Positions 1-7,951 of a stretch of 16,213 bases of DNA are shown piece by piece; position 1 is the first letter of the stretch; every line of letters starts with the position of its first letter. The DNA comes from an uncultured Porphyromonadaceae bacterium (lineage in GTDB: Bacteria; Bacteroidota; Bacteroidia; Bacteroidales; Muribaculaceae). Both the position numbers and the translations under genes were made by a program. Where the stretch lies: NCBI GenBank assembly GCA_947176285.1, contig CAMWQF010000030.1:1-16213 (forward strand). The letters run 5' to 3'. Under the pieces are notes generated by a model that saw only the letters and a program-made list of their open reading frames with translations, was not told the DNA's origin and ran no database searches.

Positions 1-35
1 TAGTTTCCTTTTTGAGGGAGAAATGTGTCAGACAT
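1..35 (-). CDS. 5' end of a leftward gene, truncated by the window edge
   Basis: Reading leftward from an ATG at 33-35, an open frame of 11 codons (MSDTFLPQKGN) runs off the window edge. It lies about 60 nt downstream of a very good Bacteroidales promoter, which is the main reason to believe it. The opening pattern, a few polar residues then LP..G followed by a probable Tyr, recalls from memory the start of Bacteroidales 'four helix bundle suffix domain' proteins. Eleven residues cannot establish a family, so treat this only as a partial coding region. Confidence 0.4.
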   Translation of the reverse strand, partial: MSDTFLPQKGN

Positions 36-68
36 TGTGATGATTGATTTTTTTTGTTGGAGTAATGG

Positions 69-89
69 GCCCAATTAGACTAATTTGGC
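69..89. promoter_or_regulatory. Dyad symmetry just after a leftward transcription start
   Basis: An interrupted palindrome has arms GCC-c-AATTAG and CTAATT-t-GGC around a central A, with one mismatched pair. It falls roughly 5-25 nt downstream of the start expected from the promoter at 100-130. That is where a repressor operator would sit, but it could equally fold as a leader hairpin in the leftward mRNA. No regulator can be named. Confidence 0.35.
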
Positions 90-99
90 TAATTCAATG

Positions 100-130
100 C
101 AAAGATAATAATTTAGTTTGATTCTTACAA
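100..130 (-). promoter_or_regulatory. Leftward Bacteroidales promoter
   Basis: On the minus strand a TTG (-33 box, 130-128) is followed after exactly 20 nt by TATCTTTG (-7 box, 107-100) and then CA. This matches the Bacteroidetes housekeeping consensus TTG-N19-21-TAnnTTTG. It should drive the gene whose start codon lies at 33-35. The terminator at 185-216 separates it from the Sus operon. Confidence 0.7.
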
Positions 131-184
131 ATTGGATTCGGAGCCTTCTTTGGAAAATATGAAGAGAGAAAAATGGATAAGTAG

Positions 185-216
185 AAAGCCCGCTCCGGAG
201 ATTTGGAGCGGGCTTT
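185..216 (-). terminator. Rho-independent terminator of the Sus-like operon
   Basis: A perfect 12-bp stem, AAAGCCCGCTCC (185-196) against GGAGCGGGCTTT (205-216), closes an 8-nt loop about 30 nt past the stop codon of the SusF-like gene. Arms starting with AAA and ending with TTT make it plausible in both directions, but the only gene ending here is on the minus strand. Confidence 0.85.
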
Positions 217-244
217 GAGATTATCGATTTGGGAGGGTGTTACT

Positions 245-1741
245 TTATTTTTTTGCTAAAGAGCAAGAAGGGTAGCCGGAACCAAGGTTGAGAGTTATGA
301 CATATGTGCCGTCTTCCGGAGCAGTGAGATCTGAACCATCAAAGGTAAGTTGGTCAGCATTTCCACCAAGGTTATAACCCCAATCACTATTAAAGCGGAA
401 TTTGTATGCGTCGCCAGCTTTGAATTCTACTTCAGCAGTCCAAGTCTTTCCTTCATCATCTGAAGACATGATTACATCATTGCCCCAGCCTGATGCAGCA
501 AAACCTCCAATCAGACCAACTGTAGTAATTGGAACGAGTTCGTAAGTAGTAAGATAATATCCGATGGGATCATAGTTTGCAGTAATCCAATTGAGTCCAA
601 GAGTTTCAGGCATGATATTTTTCCCTGCTTCACCTATAACTAAGGTTCCGCTGTTTGCGGCAGCCTCAGACTCAGCTCCATAAGTTGTGTCATTATTCCA
701 ATTTGGTTCTGCACAGATCTTGAAACCTTGTTCATTGACAGGGAATACACCATAATAATACTGGCCTTCCTTTAACTGCATGTATGAAGATGCTACCTGA
801 TTCCAACCATTGGATCCTCCAGGAGTATAAAGCAGGTCCGGCTGGGCAAGATACTCAATTTCATAAGTCATAGACTCCATGTTGATTGTCATCTTATAGT
901 TGCCGGCTTGTGTAAGTTTACCTGCCTGAGCACCTTCGCTGACAAGATGTCCGTAGAGCGCAGTATCGCCGTCTGTTTCAGTACCAATTACCAGATCCCA
1001 ATTATTGGCATCCACTGCACTTTGAGGTGCGATTTTCCAATAATCATCAAGTTGGTCAGCTGCAACCTTAAAGCGAATCACGAAAACAGGATCATCATAA
1101 ACGTCATACTTAGAGTGTTCAAATTCGAATGGAGCAAGAGCATCAGCAGAACCGAGATCCCAAGTAGTTGCATTACTCAACAGATAATAATGATCTTCAA
1201 TCACAAAGCCCATATCGAAGCAAGTCTCTTTGATAGAGCCTTCTGCCATATATGTGTCGACACTGTTGATACGATAGTCACTACCATCGATATTGATATA
1301 GCCGGGAACACGATAATATAGAGTTTTTTCCTTTGGACTCTTTCCCAAAAGATATACCTGAGCAGCATTCCAAGCATCTGCTGAAGCATAATATGTAACC
1401 GGGGTTTCGTCAGAAGATGTTCCAGCCTCTAAATCAATAGTTTGGGATCTTTCGAAATCCTCAGTATCTGACAGTTCAAGTTTGAAAGAAACAGTTGCCC
1501 CTTCAGGGAGACCTTCAGCTTTGTCAAGCTGTAACACCGGAATTTGGTTGCTTTCCTTGTAGTTTTCCAGATTTAGGACGGCGTCAGACACCAGTACGCC
1601 AGCCTTGGCAGCAACTACATCATCAGCATTCACAATAGGCTCCTGAGGATTGTGCTGCGGGATAGAGGGCTCAATGTCCTCAGCGCAAGAGGATGCCAAC
1701 ATGGACAGTCCTCCTATCAGGAATAATTTATATAATTTCAT
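245..1741 (-). CDS. SusF/SusE-like glycan-binding outer-membrane lipoprotein
   Basis: A 498-residue surface lipoprotein in the position of SusF, as fourth gene of a SusCDEF-type operon. It should bind oligosaccharide at the cell surface and help feed the SusCD transporter. The N-terminus is a lipoprotein signal with lipobox LASSC (Cys19). The following acidic residues (AEDIE) resemble the Bacteroidetes lipoprotein export signal for surface display. An Ig-like SusE-type N-terminal region follows. The rest reads as repeated beta-rich carbohydrate-binding modules; the clearest is the C-terminal one, about residues 406-498, with GGF..SGWGND and FRFNSDWGYNLGG and spaced Trp residues. Its length is close to that of SusF (about 485 residues). 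The start is 23 nt after the upstream stop. The sequence does not reveal the glycan, so 'starch-binding' should not be assumed. Confidence 0.85.
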   Translation of the reverse strand: MKLYKLFLIGGLSMLASSCAEDIEPSIPQHNPQEPIVNADDVVAAKAGVLVSDAVLNLENYKESNQIPVLQLDKAEGLPEGATVSFKLELSDTEDFERSQTIDLEAGTSSDETPVTYYASADAWNAAQVYLLGKSPKEKTLYYRVPGYINIDGSDYRINSVDTYMAEGSIKETCFDMGFVIEDHYYLLSNATTWDLGSADALAPFEFEHSKYDVYDDPVFVIRFKVAADQLDDYWKIAPQSAVDANNWDLVIGTETDGDTALYGHLVSEGAQAGKLTQAGNYKMTINMESMTYEIEYLAQPDLLYTPGGSNGWNQVASSYMQLKEGQYYYGVFPVNEQGFKICAEPNWNNDTTYGAESEAAANSGTLVIGEAGKNIMPETLGLNWITANYDPIGYYLTTYELVPITTVGLIGGFAASGWGNDVIMSSDDEGKTWTAEVEFKAGDAYKFRFNSDWGYNLGGNADQLTFDGSDLTAPEDGTYVITLNLGSGYPSCSLAKK

Positions 1742-1764
1742 ATTATTTTTATTCTTCGTTTAGA

Positions 1765-2643
1765 TTAATCAGTAACTTGGAATATAGCATAGTAGTTGCC
1801 GCTCTTGAGACCGAAGATGACAGTTCCGTGGAAGTCTGCCTTCATAGTAAGGTTTCCTCCATTGTATTCAAGAGGAATAGAATTGCCTTTCTGCTCCTTG
1901 GCATCATCTTGGAAATCGCCTGCAGTGATATCACCACCACCATAGTTGATTGCACCCCAAGATGAATCAGCAATCTTGAATTGAGTATCAGCCGGGATTG
2001 TCACATTGCGAAGTTCCCAAGTGTCTTTCTGCTTACCGGTCACAAAATTATATTCAGGAATAGCATTCCAGTTTTCATCCAAAGGAAGAGCACCGCGCAG
2101 GTAGATGTCTGTAGGAAGATCTGATACCCAGATGGCGAGATACTTACCTCCAATTCCAACACCCTTATACTTCACTACATTGGAATAGTAGCTTGTATTT
2201 TCAGGACTCTGATCAAGATAACAATGAAGACGCACGAAGAGAGGAGCAGCAGGAAGCGGAAGATCTGCCTCAGTCTTGACATCATTAAGATATTCTATGC
2301 ATGCAGCGATATCAGAATTAAGAGGGTTGATCTCTGCGCAGTTGTAGAATTCCTGAGGAACTTCTTCGTAACGGGCAAAGTCTTCAGTCAATGAGCATTG
2401 TACCTTGTATGTTGCCACTGCTGCGTATCCATAATCCGGTTGAGAGCAGGTCATATGGAAATTTCCCAGTGCATTGTCGGAAGTAAGAAGGATTTCTTGA
2501 TCCTGCATCACCGGCTTATTGAGAATCTCCACGGTAGGCGTTCCTTCGTGGGTCTTAAGCACGGGATTGCCGTCCCAGGTCTCTGTGCAACCTGTCAAGC
2601 CGACAGTAGCGGCAACGGCAAATATTGATAATATCTTTTTCAT
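1765..2643 (-). CDS. SusE-like outer-membrane lipoprotein
   Basis: A 292-residue lipoprotein in the SusE position, directly behind the SusD-like gene (18-nt gap) and ahead of the SusF-like gene (23-nt gap). The lipobox is GLTGC with Cys19. The mature protein opens TETWDGNP, a beginning familiar from SusE N-terminal domains. An Ig-like region (about residues 35-130) is followed by a C-terminal beta domain from about residue 150, containing FKIADSSWGAINYGGG, similar in style to the last module of its neighbour. It is shorter than SusE of the starch system (about 387 residues), consistent with fewer binding modules. It probably binds glycan at the surface and assists SusCD. The ligand is unknown. 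Confidence 0.82.
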   Translation of the reverse strand: MKKILSIFAVAATVGLTGCTETWDGNPVLKTHEGTPTVEILNKPVMQDQEILLTSDNALGNFHMTCSQPDYGYAAVATYKVQCSLTEDFARYEEVPQEFYNCAEINPLNSDIAACIEYLNDVKTEADLPLPAAPLFVRLHCYLDQSPENTSYYSNVVKYKGVGIGGKYLAIWVSDLPTDIYLRGALPLDENWNAIPEYNFVTGKQKDTWELRNVTIPADTQFKIADSSWGAINYGGGDITAGDFQDDAKEQKGNSIPLEYNGGNLTMKADFHGTVIFGLKSGNYYAIFQVTD

Positions 2644-2661
2644 TTCTTATTCTAAATTAAA

Positions 2662-4389
2662 TTAATAGCCGGGGTTCTGCTTGAAGGAAGGCTGTGATGA
2701 GAGAACAGCGGAAGGAATCGGATAAAGTGCATACTTGTCAGCGATTCTTGTTCCTACATTATTCTCAATATTTCCTTTATACTGCCATACTGTCTGAGTT
2801 GGACCTACAAACATTCCGTTGCGGATAAGGTCTGTACGGCGAAGAGACTCGAGATAGAATTCTCGTGAGCGCTCATCCATAAGATCTTCTTTATTCAGAT
2901 TTGCAAATCCCATAGCGGGGGAACCGGCACGTTCACGGACATAGTTCATATATCTGAGAGCAGTCTCTGCAGAACCGGCATTGCCATTTATGTAGCATTC
3001 TGCCCACATCAAGTAAATATCGGCCAAACGTATAATCGGCTGATCGGTAGAGGCAAAAGCTGTAGCAGGGAAGTTGCACTGCCAATTGCCGGAAGCGTCT
3101 TTCTGCATGTCCCAAAGATCCTGCCACTGACTGATAGTCTCAGGCTTGTTAGGGTTACGGGTGTTACCTGTAAACTTGATGATGGCATTTCCGCCACAAG
3201 TGTTCCAAGCACCTGTGAAGTCTTCGAAGTGATCGGAATAGTTCTCAGCCTCATATTTCGTTCCATCTGCTGTAGTGCCTCCTGGGAGGTTGCCTCTGAT
3301 CCATAGGTCGTCGCGTTTGTCTACGTCAGAAAGGCCTACAAAGCGGTTAGCCATTTCCTGACATCCGCGGAGGCAAGACCATTCAGCTGACGAACCGTAA
3401 AGCTGACGAGGAATGTAGTGTGAGTTGGTGATTGTTGATGAAATAATGAAGGAAGGACCACCATAGCTCTGAGTCTGCGTTGCATCAAAAGCTATTCCGA
3501 AGAGAATCTCGTTCTCATCCGAATTTGAGCCGCCGGGCATGTAGGCATTGTTATCACGAGAGAAAAGATATAGGTATTCTTTTGCAAGACCGGTGCCGTT
3601 GAAACCCTTTCCTGTGTGTCGGGCAATGATATTGTCGCAACGATCTTGGCACTTCTGCCATTGTGCAGTTCCGGAGAAAACCTCAGCGTTAAGATAAAGG
3701 CGAGCAAGAAGACCTTCAGCACCGTCAAGACCTACGCGGCCATAGATTGGAGTCTCCGAGATGAGTTTATTGTCTACGATATCGACAAGTTCACTCTCTA
3801 CCCATTCGTAGAGTTCCTTGCGTGATTTCTGCACCGGTTCTTCCCCGAGTTCAGCTTCTTCCGTGATGAAGGAACTCTGTCCGAAAAGATCGAGCATATT
3901 GTAGTAGGAGTAAGCGCGAAGCACTCTTGCCTGTGCCCTCATTTCATCAATTCCATCAATGTCTGAAGCTGCAGTCTTTGCGAGAAAGTCGTTGCAGATA
4001 GCGATGTGTCCGAGCATACGGTAATAAGCTCCTTCGAGAAGACCATTGTTAGCGCTCCAGGTGCAAGCTGTTATATCAGGCACACCTGCATCTGACCATA
4101 TCCAAAGGCATTCATCGGTGCAGAACTCATTGAGAGTAAATATCATACGAAGGTATGCTGAAGTGCCAGCGTCAAGACCACTAACGTAAGAACTGCCAGC
4201 TCCGGAATAGCCACTGACTGCAATACCTGAATAGCACATCGCGAGGGCGCTTTCTGCGAAAGTGGAATCGTCGGGAGTGCCTGTGTTAGGATCGTTGGGC
4301 TCAAGGTCAAGGTCTCCGACACAAGAGGTCATTGCCATAGCGAAAGCAGTGGCACCCAACATCATATATTTTTTGAATTTCATTTCCAT
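2662..4389 (-). CDS. SusD/RagB-family nutrient-binding lipoprotein
   Basis: A SusD-family surface lipoprotein of 575 residues, which forms the lid of the SusC channel and captures the glycan. The lipobox MTSC places the acylated Cys at residue 23, followed by VGDLDLEP. The N-terminal half shows the helical TPR-like pattern of the family (for example MRAQARVLRAYSYYNMLDLFG), and the C-terminus has the typical IRLADIYLMWAE segment, YLESLRRTDLIRNG and the closing NPGY. Two start codons, two codons apart (4389 and 4383), are possible; both keep the signal peptide intact and neither has a convincing Shine-Dalgarno, as is usual in this phylum. The gene follows the susC-like gene by 27 nt. Family assignment is firm; substrate is not inferable. 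Confidence 0.95.
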   Translation of the reverse strand: MEMKFKKYMMLGATAFAMAMTSCVGDLDLEPNDPNTGTPDDSTFAESALAMCYSGIAVSGYSGAGSSYVSGLDAGTSAYLRMIFTLNEFCTDECLWIWSDAGVPDITACTWSANNGLLEGAYYRMLGHIAICNDFLAKTAASDIDGIDEMRAQARVLRAYSYYNMLDLFGQSSFITEEAELGEEPVQKSRKELYEWVESELVDIVDNKLISETPIYGRVGLDGAEGLLARLYLNAEVFSGTAQWQKCQDRCDNIIARHTGKGFNGTGLAKEYLYLFSRDNNAYMPGGSNSDENEILFGIAFDATQTQSYGGPSFIISSTITNSHYIPRQLYGSSAEWSCLRGCQEMANRFVGLSDVDKRDDLWIRGNLPGGTTADGTKYEAENYSDHFEDFTGAWNTCGGNAIIKFTGNTRNPNKPETISQWQDLWDMQKDASGNWQCNFPATAFASTDQPIIRLADIYLMWAECYINGNAGSAETALRYMNYVRERAGSPAMGFANLNKEDLMDERSREFYLESLRRTDLIRNGMFVGPTQTVWQYKGNIENNVGTRIADKYALYPIPSAVLSSQPSFKQNPGY

Positions 4390-4416
4390 AATTTTTTTAG
4401 ATCTTCCACGATGTGA

Positions 4417-7400
4417 TTAGAAGTTGAGAACTAAGCCAAGCGACCAGGTTGTGGCACGGGGATAGATATTGCCGTCTACTCCATCGAACACCTCCGGATC
4501 AAGGCCTTTGTATTTTGTAATTACAAACGGGTTCTGAACGCCGAGGAATACTCGTAGCGAAGAGAAGTCGCTCCATAGGCTCGGGAAATTGTATCCGAGA
4601 GTAATATTGTCGCAGCGGAGGAAAGATGCGTTACGTAGCCAGTAATCAGATTCGTTCTGATTTGTGTTAAAGTATACGTCTGAAACGAATACATTAGAGA
4701 GCTGGTTGTTACGGTACAGTCCATCGATGGTGGTACCACCGCGCATCGCAGAAGCATAAACATAGTTGCCGATTGATGAACGCAAGGTGAATCCAAGATC
4801 CCAATTCTTATATCGGAAGTTAGAGCCAAAGGTCATAGTTACTTTCGGATCTTTAGAGTAGCGGGTAACAAGGTCATGTGAATCAATGACACCATCGCTG
4901 TTCTGGTCTACGTATGCACCTTCTACCGGATCACCGGCTTCGTCATATACCTGCTGATAGAGGTTGAAAGAAAATGCCGGATATCCTTCTTTCTGTACCA
5001 TACAGTTGCCACCGGTGCCACCGAAACCTCCACCTACGGCGAATTCCTTGCCGCCAAGGTTTGTGATACGGTTGTGGTTCCAGCCAATATTGTAGTTAAG
5101 CGCCCATACAAAGTCGTCTGTCACGATAGGCTTAGCTGAGATGCTGAAGTCGATACCATAGTTCTCCATATCACCAATGTTCTGTGGGAGATAGTTGACT
5201 GTGGAGGAACCTGCAGCAACAGGCACGTTAGAAAGGAGGTCGCGAGTTTTGCGGAGATAATATTCAATGCTTCCTGAGATACGGTTGTTGAGGAAACCGT
5301 AGTCAATTCCGACATTCCATGTAGTGGTAGTCTCCCAAGTCAGATCGGCATTATATCCATCGGGGAAATAAGGTGCGATCCAACCGCCTTGTCCATTTGT
5401 ATAGAATGAACCTGGAGAAGAAATCATATATTGAGGGATGTAGTTGTAGTAAGAACCTACGGCCTGTTGACCAGTCTCACCCCAGCCAAGTCTGAGTTTG
5501 AAGTCGCTGAGCCAGTTTCTTGCAGATTCCATAAAGTTTTCCTGATCGATGCGCCATCCGAGAGCTACAGCAGGGAATACGCCCCAGCGGTTTTCTTTAG
5601 AGAATCGTGAGGTTGCATCGCCGCGGACAGTAGCAGTGAAGAGATATCGGTCCATGAATGTGTAATTGACACGGCCGAAGAAAGATAAGAGCTGAAGGTG
5701 ATTTCTCCAGTGATAGTTTCCATCCGCGTCAATATAGTCGATCTGGAATGTGTTGTCAGCAGAGGTACCCTCTTTCCAGTTGAGCAGATATTCGCCACCG
5801 GACACTACTGCAGGATCAAGGCCCGGTGTGGTTGATACGCCTGCGTTTGAATTGGCACCGAGGTTCCAGCCGTTGGCTGCGTCACGGCTCCATGTATAAC
5901 CGGCTGTGGCATCAAGCATTGAATTGGCTGATTCGAATTCTTTCTTATAGTTAAGGTAGAACTCAAGAAGAGTATTGCTGCGGAATGCATATTCATGGTT
6001 TCTGTAGCCACCTCCATAGTTGTCGTGGTCTTTCCATGCCATATGTGAGTTTGCCTCTACTTCATAGTAGTTGTCAGACTTGGTGACATCATAGCCGAGG
6101 TTGAGGTTGGCGTGGAGTTCCGGGAGAAAATGGAAGGAGTAGTCAAGCTGGAGGTTGCCATTTGACCGCCATACATTGGAATAGTTAGTGGTCTGCTCAA
6201 TAGTTGCTACGGGATTGTATGTAGCGTTGTTTTCCAGGTTCACCTTGCCTTCACCAATGGTCCATGGTTCGTTATAGCCGTTGAAGAGATATTTGAATGC
6301 ATCTCCCGCAGTGCCACCTGAAATAGGGATATCAGCGCGGATAGGAATTGTTGGATTATATCCTACAGCTTGTCCGATAGCACCGGTGGCACCCCAATTG
6401 TTGCGGATATAGTATCCTTTTGCATTCGCGTTGACGGATAGATGGTTGTCAAAGAATTTCGGAGTAAGATTGAAACCAAATGTAGCGCGGTTCATTGTAG
6501 ACTCTCTAAGAATACCGTTATTATTGGTAAATGAACCGGTTACACGGTAAGGAAGGATTCCTGCAGTTCCGGAAACAGACAGTGTATAATCTGAGCTGAA
6601 AGTAGTTCTGTAGATCTGGTCTTGCCAATCAGTGTTAACTTCGCCAAGGAGTCCGGCAGCAGCAGAACTTGCACCAAATTTGTCGATGATAAGTTTACGG
6701 AACTGATCACCGTCAAGGACATCTTGAGTCTTGCGCGCATAATCAACGAAGAAGTTTGCTGAGAAAGAAACCTTAGGTTTGCCGGCTGTTCCCTTCTTCG
6801 TTGTGATAAGGATCACACCATTGGATGCACGCGAACCATAAATTGCGGTAGCGGACGCATCCTTGAGGACTGTCATAGACTCAACTGAAGCAGGGTCAAT
6901 CATGGCGAGTGGCGAGCCCATTCCGAGTGGGGTATCGTTGCTCAATGGAACTCCGTCAAGAACGATCAAAGGATCGTTGGATGCCGACAGAGAAGCTCCA
7001 CCACGGATGCGGATGTTGGCACTTCCGGATGGACCTCCGGCTGTAGTTACAACTACGCCCGGAGTCTGGCCTACGAGTAGGTCCTGAACAGATGTTGCAA
7101 GACCGGCTTCGACTTCATCCGGTTTTACAACTGCTACTGAGCCGGTGGCGTCTGATTTCTTGACGGAGCCGTAGCCGATTACGACGGTCTCAGCGAGCAT
7201 TGTGGCATTGTCCTGAAGAGTCACCTTGATTTCGGTGCGACCATTGACAGGGACTTCCTGGGAGTCATAGCCGATGTAGCTGAATACGAGGGTTGCGTTT
7301 GGAGCGACGTTGATGGTGAAGTTGCCATCGAAATCTGTCGCTGTACCGTTTGATGTGCCTTTTTCCATTACGGTGGCACCGATAAGTGGTTCGCCCGTAG

Positions 7401-7518
7401 GATCATCCACGATACCGTGGACTGTTATCTTTTGGGCAAGCGCGGGAAGCGTGAATGTCAGTAGCAGAGCTAAAGCCACAAGCGCTTTCCGGCAGAGTGT
7501 GAAACAAACGTTTTTCAT
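4417..7518 (-). CDS. SusC/RagA-family TonB-dependent outer-membrane transporter
   Basis: The import channel of the locus, 1033 residues. In order: a signal peptide (about residues 1-29, ending LPALAQ); a carboxypeptidase-regulatory-like beta domain with the hallmark GEPLIGATVMEKGTSNGTATD.DG.F pattern (about 31-115); the SusC-family transition AETVVIGYG; a plug domain with TPGV, IRIRGG and VLDGVPL; and a long beta-barrel rich in aromatic strands, ending in Phe (LGLVLNF). No N-terminal FecR-signalling (STN) extension is present, so this protein probably does not signal through an anti-sigma factor. It is first in the operon, behind a leader of roughly 150 nt. It works as a SusC2D2-type complex energised by TonB. 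Length and all landmarks are normal for the family. Confidence 0.97.
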   Translation of the reverse strand: MKNVCFTLCRKALVALALLLTFTLPALAQKITVHGIVDDPTGEPLIGATVMEKGTSNGTATDFDGNFTINVAPNATLVFSYIGYDSQEVPVNGRTEIKVTLQDNATMLAETVVIGYGSVKKSDATGSVAVVKPDEVEAGLATSVQDLLVGQTPGVVVTTAGGPSGSANIRIRGGASLSASNDPLIVLDGVPLSNDTPLGMGSPLAMIDPASVESMTVLKDASATAIYGSRASNGVILITTKKGTAGKPKVSFSANFFVDYARKTQDVLDGDQFRKLIIDKFGASSAAAGLLGEVNTDWQDQIYRTTFSSDYTLSVSGTAGILPYRVTGSFTNNNGILRESTMNRATFGFNLTPKFFDNHLSVNANAKGYYIRNNWGATGAIGQAVGYNPTIPIRADIPISGGTAGDAFKYLFNGYNEPWTIGEGKVNLENNATYNPVATIEQTTNYSNVWRSNGNLQLDYSFHFLPELHANLNLGYDVTKSDNYYEVEANSHMAWKDHDNYGGGYRNHEYAFRSNTLLEFYLNYKKEFESANSMLDATAGYTWSRDAANGWNLGANSNAGVSTTPGLDPAVVSGGEYLLNWKEGTSADNTFQIDYIDADGNYHWRNHLQLLSFFGRVNYTFMDRYLFTATVRGDATSRFSKENRWGVFPAVALGWRIDQENFMESARNWLSDFKLRLGWGETGQQAVGSYYNYIPQYMISSPGSFYTNGQGGWIAPYFPDGYNADLTWETTTTWNVGIDYGFLNNRISGSIEYYLRKTRDLLSNVPVAAGSSTVNYLPQNIGDMENYGIDFSISAKPIVTDDFVWALNYNIGWNHNRITNLGGKEFAVGGGFGGTGGNCMVQKEGYPAFSFNLYQQVYDEAGDPVEGAYVDQNSDGVIDSHDLVTRYSKDPKVTMTFGSNFRYKNWDLGFTLRSSIGNYVYASAMRGGTTIDGLYRNNQLSNVFVSDVYFNTNQNESDYWLRNASFLRCDNITLGYNFPSLWSDFSSLRVFLGVQNPFVITKYKGLDPEVFDGVDGNIYPRATTWSLGLVLNF

Positions 7519-7602
7519 GCAGGATTTTTTTTAGTTCTACATTTTTTATTTTTAATCTCAGGTTTAGTTATATCTTATCGTGAAGTTTTGAATGTCAAAA
7601 AG

Positions 7603-7632
7603 ATATGTATCCCCTCGCGTGCAGAGACATAT
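7603..7632 (-). other. Possible hairpin in the susC-like leader
   Basis: ATATGT (7603-7608) and ACATAT (7627-7632) are complementary and can be extended outward by about three weaker pairs, enclosing an 18-nt loop in the untranslated leader of the Sus operon. The stem is AT-rich and modest, so a regulatory role is only a suggestion. Confidence 0.2.
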
Positions 7633-7675
7633 TTTCTTGACGATAATTCTATCGCTTGACTCTTCAGATTGGCTT

Positions 7676-7683
7676 CAAAATTA
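7676..7683 (-). promoter_or_regulatory. Candidate -7 box of the Sus-like operon
   Basis: On the minus strand the sequence TAATTTTG matches the Bacteroidetes -7 consensus TAnnTTTG. It implies a start near 7670 and a leader of about 150 nt. No TTG is found 19-21 nt upstream; that position is occupied by a run of nine G residues on the minus strand (C9 on the plus strand, 7702-7710). The missing -33 box suggests an activated or variable promoter. Confidence 0.45.
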
Positions 7684-7701
7684 AACAAAATTTTACAAAT
7701 A

Positions 7702-7710
7702 CCCCCCCCC
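7702..7710. repeat. C9 homopolymer in the divergent promoter region
   Basis: Nine consecutive C residues, the only such tract in an otherwise strongly AT-rich spacer. It lies 18-26 nt upstream of the -7 box at 7676-7683, covering the place of the -33 element. Tracts of this length can change size by replication slippage and are also prone to sequencing error. Confidence 0.7.
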
Positions 7711-7772
7711 GAAAAGTTAAAATATGTTAACAACTATAAAAAATATCGCATATTTAACATTTCAAACAGGCT

Positions 7773-7792
7773 AATTTTTTCGCGAAAAAATT
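7773..7792. promoter_or_regulatory. 20-bp perfect palindrome between divergent genes
   Basis: The sequence AATTTTTTCGCGAAAAAATT is a perfect palindrome with a CGCG centre. It lies in the divergent spacer between the susC-like and MATE genes, about 40-60 nt upstream of the candidate MATE -7 box and about 90 nt upstream of the susC-like one. A weaker inverted pair, ATGTTAA (7724-7730) with TTAACAT (7754-7760), lies alongside. It could be an operator for a dimeric regulator; the A/T arms could also act as a bidirectional terminator. Confidence 0.45.
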
Positions 7793-7830
7793 TTAACTTT
7801 TATTAATATTCTAATTATTATAAAAATAAG

Positions 7831-7838
7831 TAATTTTG
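7831..7838 (+). promoter_or_regulatory. Candidate -7 box for the MATE gene
   Basis: TAATTTTG matches the Bacteroidetes -7 consensus and points toward the MATE gene. No TTG is seen at the expected distance upstream. With this promoter the leader would be about 110 nt to the preferred start at 7952, or only about 10 nt to the alternative ATG at 7856. Confidence 0.35.
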
Positions 7839-7951
7839 TATATTCTTTCGAAGAAATGCACGCCGCGACGTGCTTTCGATTCTATGGAATACAGAGCAGT
7901 GCGTTTGCTCAGTTCGCTCAGCAAGACATTAATCATATAGCGAGAAACCAT

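Noticed and set aside
908..1321. Plus-strand frame of 137 codons
   Set aside because: It is antisense within the SusF-like gene, has no promoter or family signature, and is explained by the coding frame on the other strand.
7519..7855. Invertible (recombinase-switched) promoter before susC
   Set aside because: I found no pair of long inverted repeats flanking the promoter and no invertase gene; the inverted repeats present are short and closely spaced.
7856..7951. N-terminal 32-residue extension of the MATE protein
   Set aside because: The residues show no MATE or signal features and the family start fits the ATG at 7952, though a start at 7856 cannot be excluded.
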